From positions 1-38,472 of the forward strand of contig NZ_BIMA01000065.1 of assembly GCF_004000845.1 (NCBI RefSeq): 38,472 nt of DNA. Direction: 5' to 3'. Both the position numbers and the translations under genes were made by a program. The notes beneath the pieces were generated by a model. It ran no database searches. It worked only from the letters and a program-made list of their open reading frames with translations, and was not told the DNA's origin. Of this stretch, positions 16,689 through 25,907 are shown piece by piece. The stretch's first letter is position 1, and every line of letters begins with the position of its first letter. The DNA is from Paenibacillus koleovorans NBRC 103111 (GTDB taxonomy: Bacteria > Bacillota > Bacilli > Paenibacillales > NBRC-103111).

Positions 16689-17408
16689 TTGAGGAATGCT
16701 GTGGAATTCGAAATTTATGGCGACTACGCCTTGTTTACGGATCCGTTGACAAAGTTGGGCGGCGAGAAGCTGTCCTATCAAGTTCCAACCTATCAGGCTC
16801 TTAAAGGATTGCTAGAATCAATCTACTGGAAGCCTACGCTACTCATGTACATTGACGAAGTGCGCGTCATGAACCCGATCCGCATGGAATCCAAAGGTGT
16901 CCGTCCGCTTGATTATAGCGGGGGCAATACGCTAGCCAACTATACATACTTGAAGGATGTGCGGTATCAGGTGAGAGCGCATTTCGAGTTCAATGAGAAT
17001 CGTCCTGATATGGCCTACGACCGCAACGAAAATAAGCATTATGCCATTCTGAAACGCTCCATTCGCGCAGGGGGGAGAAGAGACATCTTTCTCGGGACCC
17101 GGGAATGCCAATCCTACGTCGAACCGTGTGTTTTCGGTGAAGGGGATGGATTTTATGACAGCTATGGCGAACTCCACTTGGGCAATATGGTACACGGCAT
17201 TAATTATCCGGATGAGACAGGCCGCAACCAGCTTGAGGTGCGTCTGTGGAAGCCGATCATGAAGGACGGCGTTATTTCATTTATTAGACCGGAACAGTGT
17301 ACGCAGGTGCGCACGATCTCGGACATGGAGCCGAAACCATTCGATCGTACGAACGTCGTTGCGGCCGAAGAGCTGTTTGCCCAGTTGGAAGAGGGGGGGA
17401 ATCCATGA
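16689..17408 (+). CDS. cas5c: Cas5c (Cas5d), crRNA-processing nuclease of type I-C
   Basis: A 239-residue RAMP protein that, unlike other Cas5 proteins, cuts the repeat hairpin of the precursor crRNA and holds the 5' handle in Cascade. With TTG 16689 as start, the product opens [20 protein letters not shown] and the residues known for catalysis in the Bacillus halodurans enzyme fall at exactly the same numbers: Y46, K116 and H117 (in [10 protein letters not shown]). This agreement and the ribosome site support the start. The glycine-rich segment before the end is typical of RAMP folds. Its stop overlaps the cas8c start by ATGA, so the two are translationally coupled. Confidence 0.96.
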   Translation: MRNAVEFEIYGDYALFTDPLTKLGGEKLSYQVPTYQALKGLLESIYWKPTLLMYIDEVRVMNPIRMESKGVRPLDYSGGNTLANYTYLKDVRYQVRAHFEFNENRPDMAYDRNENKHYAILKRSIRAGGRRDIFLGTRECQSYVEPCVFGEGDGFYDSYGELHLGNMVHGINYPDETGRNQLEVRLWKPIMKDGVISFIRPEQCTQVRTISDMEPKPFDRTNVVAAEELFAQLEEGGNP

Positions 17409-19327
17409 GCTGGTTGCTGAATTTGTATCGGACTTACGAATCCAATTTGGGTCTGGTTGGCAGTGTCAAGAAGAAGCATAACGACCAAGAATATACGCTG
17501 CTGCCGGTTTCCCATACGACGCAGAATGCACATATAGAAGTGAGCATTACGGAAGACGGAGAATTTCATTCCGCTATCGTGATCGACAAGAACGACGCGA
17601 ACACCTTGATCCCCTGTACCGAAGATTCGGCTAGTCGCGCGGGCTCCAAGGTCGCCCCTTATCCGTTGCATGACAAGCTGAGTTATGTGGCGGGCGATTA
17701 TGCGGTTTTCGGAGGGGAGATCAAGAAAGAGGACCCGTTCGCCGCTTATATCGAGCAGTTGGGGGCGTGGGCCGCATCTCCGTATGCTGCATCCAAGGTA
17801 AAGAGCATTTACCGTTACTTGAACAAGGGGCGACTGATTCAAGATCTGGTGGACGAGCGGATCTTATGCGTGACCGAGGATAACAAGCTGATAGACAAGT
17901 GGGACAAGAAATATGAGTCCCGGTACAGCATCAAGCCGGCAATATTCTCGGTTGTCGCCGGCGAGCAGGAGAGCGCTTTTGTCCGGTTTAACATATATTC
18001 GCCGGACAAGCCGCTACTTGCTGTATGGAAGGACCCGGAGATGTACGATTCGTTCACTCGTTTTTACAGCGAGCGGCTAGGCGATAAGGATATTTGTTAC
18101 GTCACGGGAGAAGAGCTCCCCAGTACGGACAAACACGCCAATAAGATCCGCAACCCGGCGGACAAAGCGAAATTGATCTCGGCCAACGACACTAGCGGGT
18201 TTACGTTTCGAGGGAGATTTCTTCAGAGTCAGGAAGCGGCGAGCATCAGCTATGAAGTTTCTCAGAAAGCGCACAACGCTCTGAAGTGGCTCATCAACCG
18301 TCAGGCCAAGGTGATTGATCAGCGTGTATTTCTGGTATGGGGGAACAAGGAACTGGATATGCCCGATCCGTCAGAGGATACCTTCTCGATCGATCCTTCG
18401 CCCAGCGAGATTCCTAAGAAGGCATCGTACACGTATGAAGACTATGCGGTGGAAGTCGGCAAAGCGTTGGACGGGTACCGGAATCGGGTGGCATCCGGAT
18501 TGCGCAACGAAGAGATGCAGGTGAACATTCTGGTCTTGGACTCGGCTACCACGGGTCGCATGGCGGTGCTGTATTATCGCAACCTTAACAAGGAGCTGTA
18601 CTTGGACAAGCTGGTCGATTGGCACTCCAGCTGCGTATGGCTGCATGGGTACCGTAAAAATGACCAGGGAGAGTATGTATCGTTTATCGGCGCGCCTGCT
18701 ACCCGTGATATTGCGTTGGCGGCTTATGGGCCTCGGGCAGGGGATAAAGTAATCAAAGGGCTGATGGAGCGAATGCTCCCCTGCATTGTCGGCGATCAAC
18801 CGAACATTCCCCAGGACATTATCCGCAGCGTCTTCCACCGGGCGTCCAACCCGGTGTCGATGGAGAAGTGGGAATGGGAGAAGACACTGAGCATCGCCTG
18901 TGCGCTGATTAATCGAGATTATCGGGAGGAGGGATTCCGTGTGGCTTTAGATGCCAATAACAATAGCCGCGATTATTTGTTCGGGCGCTTGCTGGCTGTC
19001 GCCGATGTGTTGGAAAGACGCGCCTTGGGGGATGAGACGCGGGCCAGCAACGCCATTCGCTACATGAACGCTTTCTCCAAGCATCCGGCGAGAACCTGGA
19101 AGACGATCCAAGAATGCTTGCAACCCTACCAGGCCAGGCTTGGTACGGAGGCGACTTATTTATCCAGGATTATTGATGAGGTGGCGTCGCGATTTAAGAT
19201 TGACGAGTTCAACAATAAGCCGCTGTCCGGCGTTTATTTGCTCGGTTTTTACAGCCAACGTCACGAGCTTTATCGGCCCAAGGACAAGAATAAAGCAGAT
19301 GCGCCGGATCACGGCAGCGATCAATAA
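17405..19327 (+). CDS. cas8c: Cas8c (Csd1), large subunit of type I-C Cascade
   Basis: A 640-residue large subunit that recognises the PAM and holds the target. The ATG at 17405 overlaps the cas5c stop (ATGA) and follows GAGGGGGG; the longer frame upstream is spurious because it runs inside cas5c. The N-terminus [14 protein letters not shown] is typical of Csd1. The central part holds [19 protein letters not shown], a recognisable Cas8c stretch. The last 128 residues, helical and rich in charged residues, correspond to the small subunit, which type I-C systems also translate separately from an internal start (see 18941). Confidence 0.96.
   Translation: MSWLLNLYRTYESNLGLVGSVKKKHNDQEYTLLPVSHTTQNAHIEVSITEDGEFHSAIVIDKNDANTLIPCTEDSASRAGSKVAPYPLHDKLSYVAGDYAVFGGEIKKEDPFAAYIEQLGAWAASPYAASKVKSIYRYLNKGRLIQDLVDERILCVTEDNKLIDKWDKKYESRYSIKPAIFSVVAGEQESAFVRFNIYSPDKPLLAVWKDPEMYDSFTRFYSERLGDKDICYVTGEELPSTDKHANKIRNPADKAKLISANDTSGFTFRGRFLQSQEAASISYEVSQKAHNALKWLINRQAKVIDQRVFLVWGNKELDMPDPSEDTFSIDPSPSEIPKKASYTYEDYAVEVGKALDGYRNRVASGLRNEEMQVNILVLDSATTGRMAVLYYRNLNKELYLDKLVDWHSSCVWLHGYRKNDQGEYVSFIGAPATRDIALAAYGPRAGDKVIKGLMERMLPCIVGDQPNIPQDIIRSVFHRASNPVSMEKWEWEKTLSIACALINRDYREEGFRVALDANNNSRDYLFGRLLAVADVLERRALGDETRASNAIRYMNAFSKHPARTWKTIQECLQPYQARLGTEATYLSRIIDEVASRFKIDEFNNKPLSGVYLLGFYSQRHELYRPKDKNKADAPDHGSDQ
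18925..18933 (+). promoter_or_regulatory. Internal ribosome binding site inside cas8c
   Basis: GGAGGAGGG lies 7 bases before an in-frame GTG at 18941. Such a strong site inside a coding sequence is unlikely by accident here, because type I-C and related systems are known to make Cas11 this way. Confidence 0.75.
18941..19327 (+). CDS. cas11c: Cas11c small subunit from an internal cas8c start
   Basis: In-frame GTG at codon 513 of cas8c gives a 128-residue product identical to the Cas8c C-terminus ([20 protein letters not shown] onward). Its size fits known Cas11c proteins, which line the belly of Cascade in two copies and are made by internal translation of cas8c in type I-C systems. A GGAGGAGGG site 7 bases upstream supports real initiation. 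The exact start in this species is inferred; no other in-frame start with a comparable site was seen nearby. Confidence 0.75.
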   Translation: MALDANNNSRDYLFGRLLAVADVLERRALGDETRASNAIRYMNAFSKHPARTWKTIQECLQPYQARLGTEATYLSRIIDEVASRFKIDEFNNKPLSGVYLLGFYSQRHELYRPKDKNKADAPDHGSDQ

Positions 19328-19344
19328 TAGAAGGAGCGATCGAT

Positions 19345-20214
19345 ATGAGTACTCTGGATCGTAAAGTTGATTTTGCAGTTGTGCTGTCGGTAACGAAGGC
19401 TAATCCTAACGGTGATCCCCTGAACGGCAACCGCCCGCGCCAAAACTATGATGGCTATGGGGAAGTCTCGGATGTGGCGATTAAGCGCAAGATTCGAAAC
19501 CGACTTCAGGATGTGGGGGAGTCCATCTTTGTCCAGTCTAATGACCGAAAATCGGATGCCCACAACAGCCTTCGGGAGCGTGCGGATGCGAACGCGGAGC
19601 TGGAGAAGATTTTGAAATCTAAAACAGCTTCCAACGATGATTTTGCAAGGATTGCTTGTCAGGAGTGGATCGATGTCCGCAGCTTCGGCCAAGTGTTTGC
19701 CTTCAAGGGAGACAAGGCAGACAAGGGGGGCGGAGTTTCCGTCGGGGTGAGAGGTCCCGTATCGATTCATACCGCAACCAGCATCGACCCGATCGATATC
19801 ACCAGTATGCAGATTACGAAGAGCGTCAATTCGGAACCCGGGTCTGCAAGAGGCTCCGATACGATGGGGATGAAGCATCGTGTCGACACCGGTGTCTATG
19901 TTTTCTATGGAAGCATCAATACCCAACTGGCGGAGAAAACCGGGTTTACCAACGAGGATGCCTGGAAGATCAAACAAGCGCTCCTGACTTTGTTCGAGAA
20001 TGACCTGTCGTCTGCAAGACCGGACGGCAGTATGGAGGTTCATAAGGTCTATTGGTGGGAACACACCTCCAAGCTGGGGCAATATTCCTCGGCCAAAGTG
20101 CACCGATCGCTGATCTGGGAACGGTTGAAAGACGAGCCGAAAGGGTTCGGAGACTATTCGTTCACGGTGCTGCAGTTGGATGGTTTGAAAGTCGAGATTT
20201 TGGATGGCGTATAG
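19345..20214 (+). CDS. cas7c: Cas7c (Csd2), backbone subunit of type I-C Cascade
   Basis: A 289-residue RAMP protein, several copies of which coat the spacer part of the crRNA. The N-terminus DFAVVLSVTKANPNGDPLNG is the conserved Csd2/Cas7 opening, followed by GEVSDVAIKRKIRNRLQD and the RSFGQVFAFKG segment. The GPVSIHTATSIDPIDI and MGMKHRVDTGVYVFYGSI stretches are also family hallmarks. AGAAGGAG lies before the ATG, 17 bases after cas8c. Its last 11 bases overlap the cas4 start. Confidence 0.97.
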   Translation: MSTLDRKVDFAVVLSVTKANPNGDPLNGNRPRQNYDGYGEVSDVAIKRKIRNRLQDVGESIFVQSNDRKSDAHNSLRERADANAELEKILKSKTASNDDFARIACQEWIDVRSFGQVFAFKGDKADKGGGVSVGVRGPVSIHTATSIDPIDITSMQITKSVNSEPGSARGSDTMGMKHRVDTGVYVFYGSINTQLAEKTGFTNEDAWKIKQALLTLFENDLSSARPDGSMEVHKVYWWEHTSKLGQYSSAKVHRSLIWERLKDEPKGFGDYSFTVLQLDGLKVEILDGV

Positions 20215-20863
20215 GGAAGATGATGAGTACCTGATGCTGTCGGGCATTCAACACTTTCAATTTTGCAAACGGCAGTGGGCGTTGATTCATATCGAGCAGC
20301 AGTGGGAAGAGAATGTGAAGACGATTGAGGGGCAGCATCTTCATCGCAAAGCCGATCAGCCGTTTGCCAGAGAGAAAAGAGGAGATAAGCTTATCGTTCG
20401 AGGCATGCCGATCAAATCCGACCGCCTTGGCATCACGGGTATCTGTGATGTGGTAGAATTCGTGCGAGACGACAACGGTGTGGCCATCCATGGAGCGGAA
20501 GGGAAGTATGCTGCTTATCCCGTCGAATACAAACGCGGCAGACCGAAGCGGAGCGATGAGGATATTGCGCAGTTGACGGCGCAGGCGTTGTGCCTCGAAG
20601 AGATGCTGCTGTGCGACATTGGCGTAGGCTATATGTATTACGACGAGATCAAGCATAGAGTGGAGGTGCCTCTGACTGCCGAACGGAAGGAGCAGGTAGG
20701 GCGTATCATCGTCGAAATGCAAGACTACTACAAGCGCAGACATACGCCCAGAGTGAAGACAGGCGCCTTCTGCCAAAGCTGCTCCCTTCAAAACAGCTGT
20801 TTGCCGGAGCTAATGAGCAAACGGACCGTCAAAAGCTACGTGGAAGGGAAACTCACGGAATGA
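20204..20863 (+). CDS. cas4: Cas4, iron-sulfur exonuclease of adaptation
   Basis: A 219-residue RecB-like nuclease that trims prespacers and checks the PAM before integration. The nuclease residues are D82 (GICDVVEF), E108 and K110 (PVEYKRG), and the QLTAQALCLE helix. Four cysteines for a 4Fe-4S cluster are C21 and C190, C193, C199 (CQSCSLQNSC). The start lies inside the end of cas7c (11-base overlap) and the stop overlaps the cas1 start (ATGA), so expression is coupled. Its presence predicts that new spacers are selected with correct PAM and orientation, in line with the TTC PAM seen in overlapping spacers. Confidence 0.96.
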   Translation: MAYREDDEYLMLSGIQHFQFCKRQWALIHIEQQWEENVKTIEGQHLHRKADQPFAREKRGDKLIVRGMPIKSDRLGITGICDVVEFVRDDNGVAIHGAEGKYAAYPVEYKRGRPKRSDEDIAQLTAQALCLEEMLLCDIGVGYMYYDEIKHRVEVPLTAERKEQVGRIIVEMQDYYKRRHTPRVKTGAFCQSCSLQNSCLPELMSKRTVKSYVEGKLTE

Positions 20864-21891
20864 AGAAGCTGCTGAACACCTTGTTTATTACACAGCCCGA
20901 TGTCTACTTATCCCTGGACGGCGACAATATTGTCGTGCTGAAAGAACAGGAAAAGCTAGGGAGGGTTCCTCTTCACAATCTGGAATCAATCGTAGCGTTC
21001 GGTTATGCCGGAGCAAGCCCGGCGCTGATGGGATATTGCGCGGAGCGCAATATCTCGTTAGTCTTCTTGACCGCGAGCGGGCGATTCCTAGCGAGGGTGA
21101 TCGGAGCTAGCAAAGGGAATGTCGTACTTCGGAAAAAGCAATACTTGCTGTCGGAGAATGAAGCGGCATCCGCTGGAATAGCCCGAAATTTTATCGTGGG
21201 TAAATTATACAATCATAAATGGATGCTGGAAAGATTCACAAGGGATTACCCCATGCGTGTTGACGTTATTCAGTTCAAGGAGGCATCCCGGCAGTTATCT
21301 GCCTTAATGGAAGAAGTGCGTGCCTGCGAGGATCTGGAACGACTGAGAGGATTAGAGGGACAAGCCGCCGTATGCTACAACAAGCTCTGGGATCAGATGA
21401 TTTTGCAGCAGAAGGAGCATTTTTATTTTCATCATCGGACCCGAAGACCGCCACTGGACAACGTGAATGCTATGCTGTCTTTCGCCTATACGTTATTGGC
21501 CCACGATATGGCATCCGCTTTGGAAGGGGTCGGCTTGGATGCGTATGTCGGGTTTCTGCACCGCGATCGTCCGGGGAGAGTCTCGTTGGCGTTGGATGTT
21601 ATGGAGGAGCTTCGCGGGGTTTACGCCGACAAGTTTGTCCTCGCGATGATTAATACCAAGGTTGTGAACCAAGAAGATTTTTTGAAAAAAGAGAATGGTG
21701 CTGTTATCATGAAAGAAGATGCTAGGAAAAAATTTCTAGGTGAATGGCAAAGCAAGAAGCAAGAGAAGATTACGCATCCGTACCTGGGCGAGAAAATTTC
21801 TTGGGGACTGGTGCCGCATGCGCAGGCGTTATTGCTGGCTCGTTATCTTCGCAACGATTTGGATGAATATCCACCGTTTCTGTGGAAGTAG
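20860..21891 (+). CDS. cas1: Cas1 integrase
   Basis: A 343-residue metal-dependent integrase that inserts new spacers at the leader end together with Cas2. The likely metal ligands are E166 (RGLEGQAA), H234 (GFLHRDRPG) and an acidic residue at D246 or E249 (ALDVMEELRG). An N-terminal beta domain with LHNLESIVAFGYAGAS is typical. The type I-C tail segment HPYLGEKISWGLVPHAQALLLARYLR is intact. Its start overlaps the cas4 stop, and cas2 begins 8 bases after its stop. Confidence 0.97.
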   Translation: MKKLLNTLFITQPDVYLSLDGDNIVVLKEQEKLGRVPLHNLESIVAFGYAGASPALMGYCAERNISLVFLTASGRFLARVIGASKGNVVLRKKQYLLSENEAASAGIARNFIVGKLYNHKWMLERFTRDYPMRVDVIQFKEASRQLSALMEEVRACEDLERLRGLEGQAAVCYNKLWDQMILQQKEHFYFHHRTRRPPLDNVNAMLSFAYTLLAHDMASALEGVGLDAYVGFLHRDRPGRVSLALDVMEELRGVYADKFVLAMINTKVVNQEDFLKKENGAVIMKEDARKKFLGEWQSKKQEKITHPYLGEKISWGLVPHAQALLLARYLRNDLDEYPPFLWK

Positions 21892-21899
21892 GTGGGAGA

Positions 21900-22190
21900 A
21901 TGCTGATTCTAGTGACGTATGATGTAAGTACGGCAACCAGCGAAGGTCGAAGACGGTTGAGACAGGTGTCGAAGGTCTGTCTGGCCTACGGCCAACGAGT
22001 TCAAAACTCCGTATTTGAATGTATTGTAGACGCTGCTCAATTCAAGTTGTTGAAGCTGAAGCTTTTGGCGGTGATCGATCCGGACCAGGACAGTCTACGA
22101 TTCTATCAGTTGGGAAATAGTTACAAACACAAAGTGGAACACATAGGTATAAAAAGTTCGCTGGATCTCGAAGGACCGTTAATTCTATAG
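21900..22190 (+). CDS. cas2: Cas2, adaptation partner of Cas1
   Basis: A 96-residue ferredoxin-fold protein that bridges two Cas1 dimers. It opens MLILVTYDVSTA with D8 in the conserved YDVS strand; the family GQRVQNSVFEC and KLKLLAVIDPDQDSLRFYQL follow. ATG 21900 is preferred over an upstream in-frame codon because GTGGGAG precedes it. It is the last gene of the cas operon; the leader of the large array begins immediately after its stop. Confidence 0.96.
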   Translation: MLILVTYDVSTATSEGRRRLRQVSKVCLAYGQRVQNSVFECIVDAAQFKLLKLKLLAVIDPDQDSLRFYQLGNSYKHKVEHIGIKSSLDLEGPLIL

Positions 22191-22247
22191 CGTGTGCGCT
22201 TGGTGCGAACCCCAAGCGCACACGAAATTGCCAGGGGGTTCGCACCA
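22191..22247 (+). repeat. Two overlapping 13-bp inverted repeats at the leader start
   Basis: CGTGTGCGCTTGG (22191-22203) pairs perfectly with CCAAGCGCACACG (22212-22224) across 8 bases. TGGTGCGAACCCC (22201-22213) pairs perfectly with GGGGTTCGCACCA (22235-22247). The 5' arm of the second overlaps both arms of the first, so only one hairpin can form in full at a time. No T-run follows, so this is not a classical terminator. Confidence 0.85.
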
Positions 22248-22361
22248 TGTTTTTGTCAGAAATTGTAATTTTTATCTGCAAAAGAGAAGGTTTAGAGCTT
22301 GGGTCTCTTGATTATTGTAATAAAAGATCCTATTATTGGGGATTTTTAATTGTTTTTCGCT
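22248..22361 (+). promoter_or_regulatory. Leader of the large CRISPR array
   Basis: AT-rich stretch between the hairpins and the first repeat. It ends ATTGTTTTTCGCT, the same leader anchor as at the small array, where Cas1-Cas2 should insert new units. It contains the predicted array promoter at 22308-22336. Confidence 0.85.
22308..22336 (+). promoter_or_regulatory. Predicted promoter of the large CRISPR array
   Basis: TTGATT (22308-22313) and TATTAT (22331-22336) are separated by exactly 17 bp. Transcription would begin around 22343, some 20 bases before the first repeat. Confidence 0.6.
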
Positions 22362-22986
22362 GTCGCACCCCGTGCGGGTGCGTGGATTGAAATAGGGTAA
22401 AAGCGTAGCCGAGGTTGGAGCCGAATTGGTCGCACCCCGTGCGGGTGCGTGGATTGAAATTCGATATTCCGACGCGCCCGCGCCTCCATGCTCGTGTCGC
22501 ACCCCGTGCGGGTGCGTGGATTGAAATCTTTCGCCTCATCCGCTGTCTGCGGCTTATTGGTCGTCGCACCCCGTGCGGGTGCGTGGATTGAAATGATACG
22601 AAGGGCAACAAAGGAATCGCTGCAGGCGTCGCACCCCGTGCGGGTGCGTGGATTGAAATCTGCCGATTGGAAGCTTGTACTTGACCCGTCTGTCGCACCC
22701 CGTGCGGGTGCGTGGATTGAAATTTCAACGCCAAAAGCAAGAACAAGCCGGGTATCGTCGCACCCCGTGCGGGTGCGTGGATTGAAATGAGCGCGAGTTT
22801 AGCCTCGTTCTCATCCTTAATGTCGCACCCCGTGCGGGTGCGTGGATTGAAATTCAGGCGGTCGCTCAGGCAGCGGAGCCTCCAGGTCGCACCCCGTGCG
22901 GGTGCGTGGATTGAAATCACGCGAACCGTAGCGTGTTTGGCGACCCGCTGACGTCGCACCCCGTGCGGGTGCGTGGATTGAAATAG

Positions 22987-23118
<132 letters not shown>

Positions 23119-25721
23119 TGAGTTTCAGTGGCTGGGTAGGCGCTGTTGACAAGTCGCACCCCGTGCGGGTGCGTGGATTGAAATGAGCCGAATATCGACC
23201 TTTGCCCACGTGTCCGGTCGCACCCCGTGCGGGTGCGTGGATTGAAATCTGATATGGCTAGGGGAGAAAGTCCTTGTCCCACGTCGCACCCCGTGCGGGT
23301 GCGTGGATTGAAATCACTACATCTACCCGCGTCTCACTCGTCAGCGGGTGTCGCACCCCGTGCGGGTGCGTGGATTGAAATGACTCTACGATCCGGGGTA
23401 CGCTTACGACCAAGGACGTCGCACCCCGTGCGGGTGCGTGGATTGAAATGCGCCAAGGTACAGCTGATAGCTACGAGGTATACGTCGCACCCCGTGCGGG
23501 TGCGTGGATTGAAATATTTACCCGTTCTCGCCTGTCTCGCAGGGCACCAGTCGCACCCCGTGCGGGTGCGTGGATTGAAATCTGCCATATTGTCAACAAA
23601 TACAGGCAACGAATCCGTCGCACCCCGTGCGGGTGCGTGGATTGAAATTACTGTTCTGAGAGCAGCCGTCGTAGGAATTAGCGTCGCACCCCGTGCGGGT
23701 GCGTGGATTGAAATTCCAGGAGCCACCCAAACAGGTTGATAGCTCATCGTCGCACCCCGTGCGGGTGCGTGGATTGAAATTTCGACTTCGATTTCTTCCC
23801 ACCAAGCAGCCCCGGTCGCACCCCGTGCGGGTGCGTGGATTGAAATACAGCTATGAAGCTGTCGGCTGCGGGGAGGATATTGTCGCACCCCGTGCGGGTG
23901 CGTGGATTGAAATTCGATCGCGCTCTTCGGCCCGCTGTTCGACTCGGTCGCACCCCGTGCGGGTGCGTGGATTGAAATTGATTGCTTTTTATTGTATCCT
24001 TAGAGTCTTTTGTCGCACCCCGTGCGGGTGCGTGGATTGAAATCCGATCACCAGGTAGGACTTTTTTCTAGTCTCCCGTCGCACCCCGTGCGGGTGCGTG
24101 GATTGAAATAAATCATTTACTATATCCAGACTTGAAACGTCTAGTCGCACCCCGTGCGGGTGCGTGGATTGAAATAGACAATGCAGGAACATGTGCAGAC
24201 AGATGTATAGTCGCACCCCGTGCGGGTGCGTGGATTGAAATATCTCGCAACGTCGAATATACTATATAGTAAGAGTCGCACCCCGTGCGGGTGCGTGGAT
24301 TGAAATTGCAATTCCGTTCCAACTAGCCGGTGAATAGTAGGTCGCACCCCGTGCGGGTGCGTGGATTGAAATTGGCTTGTCGGGTTCTGCCGCGGTCATC
24401 AGCGCTGGTCGCACCCCGTGCGGGTGCGTGGATTGAAATTCGCATACATCCTCACAAAATGCAGATTTTGACCAGGTCGCACCCCGTGCGGGTGCGTGGA
24501 TTGAAATCTCGATCCAAGCCCAGCACAACACGCCAACGTCGAGTCGCACCCCGTGCGGGTGCGTGGATTGAAATATGTAGCCATTCGCCTTTAAAGCCTT
24601 TGATATAAGTCGCACCCCGTGCGGGTGCGTGGATTGAAATACAGCGAGATATGCTAGTGATTTCGAAACCATTGGTCGCACCCCGTGCGGGTGCGTGGAT
24701 TGAAATCTTCAATTGGTAGAGTCCGCGATAGCGCTCGGCATGTCGCACCCCGTGCGGGTGCGTGGATTGAAATTCTTCCGGTCCGGGTACCGGATCACTT
24801 CCCGGGTCGCACCCCGTGCGGGTGCGTGGATTGAAATTTCCTTCGTCATATCTTCTTGCCCTCCTCATGTCCGTCGCACCCCGTGCGGGTGCGTGGATTG
24901 AAATGTCCCGCGTGATCCTCGGAGGCTCCTCGGGTTCTGGTCGCACCCCGTGCGGGTGCGTGGATTGAAATTCGATCCTGTCGACTACCCTCCAGATCGT
25001 GCAGAGCCGTCGCACCCCGTGCGGGTGCGTGGATTGAAATTCGTATATCCGAAAGATACGAGGGTAGGAGAATTCGTCGCACCCCGTGCGGGTGCGTGGA
25101 TTGAAATCTGAGAAGGGCAACCTCTTTTACGAGGAGTTGTCGTCGCACCCCGTGCGGGTGCGTGGATTGAAATACCGTTACCGCCTGCAACTGCTGCGGC
25201 AGACCGAGTCGCACCCCGTGCGGGTGCGTGGATTGAAATCACATCCCATCATAGGACTTCTGTGTCTCTACTAGTCGCACCCCGTGCGGGTGCGTGGATT
25301 GAAATCCCTGGATACCCAAGAGATAGGAGTATGGTACAGTCGCACCCCGTGCGGGTGCGTGGATTGAAATTGCCCGTTAACCTCAGCACCCAGTACGTCC
25401 GTAGGTAGTCGCACCCCGTGCGGGTGCGTGGATTGAAATCGTCGTTCCATAGCGAGTTAGTAGCGCTCCAACGAGTCGCACCCCGTGCGGGTGCGTGGAT
25501 TGAAATTAATCGTGGTACCGTTGTTCCCTGTTGGGTACAGTCGCACCCCGTGCGGGTGCGTGGATTGAAATACAATAGTGCCGACAAAGTCGATAACCCC
25601 GCTAGTCGCACCCCGTGCGGGTGCGTGGATTGAAATATCTTTTTAACCTCCCAAGTTAATTGAATATTATAGTCGCACCCCGTGCGGGTGCGTGGATTGA
25701 AATCATAATTTTCGACTTTGA

Positions 25722-25907
<186 letters not shown>

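Noticed and set aside
17297-17404. Longer N-terminus for Cas8c
   Set aside because: It runs through cas5c in another frame and lacks Cas8c similarity; the ATGA overlap at 17405 is the normal arrangement.
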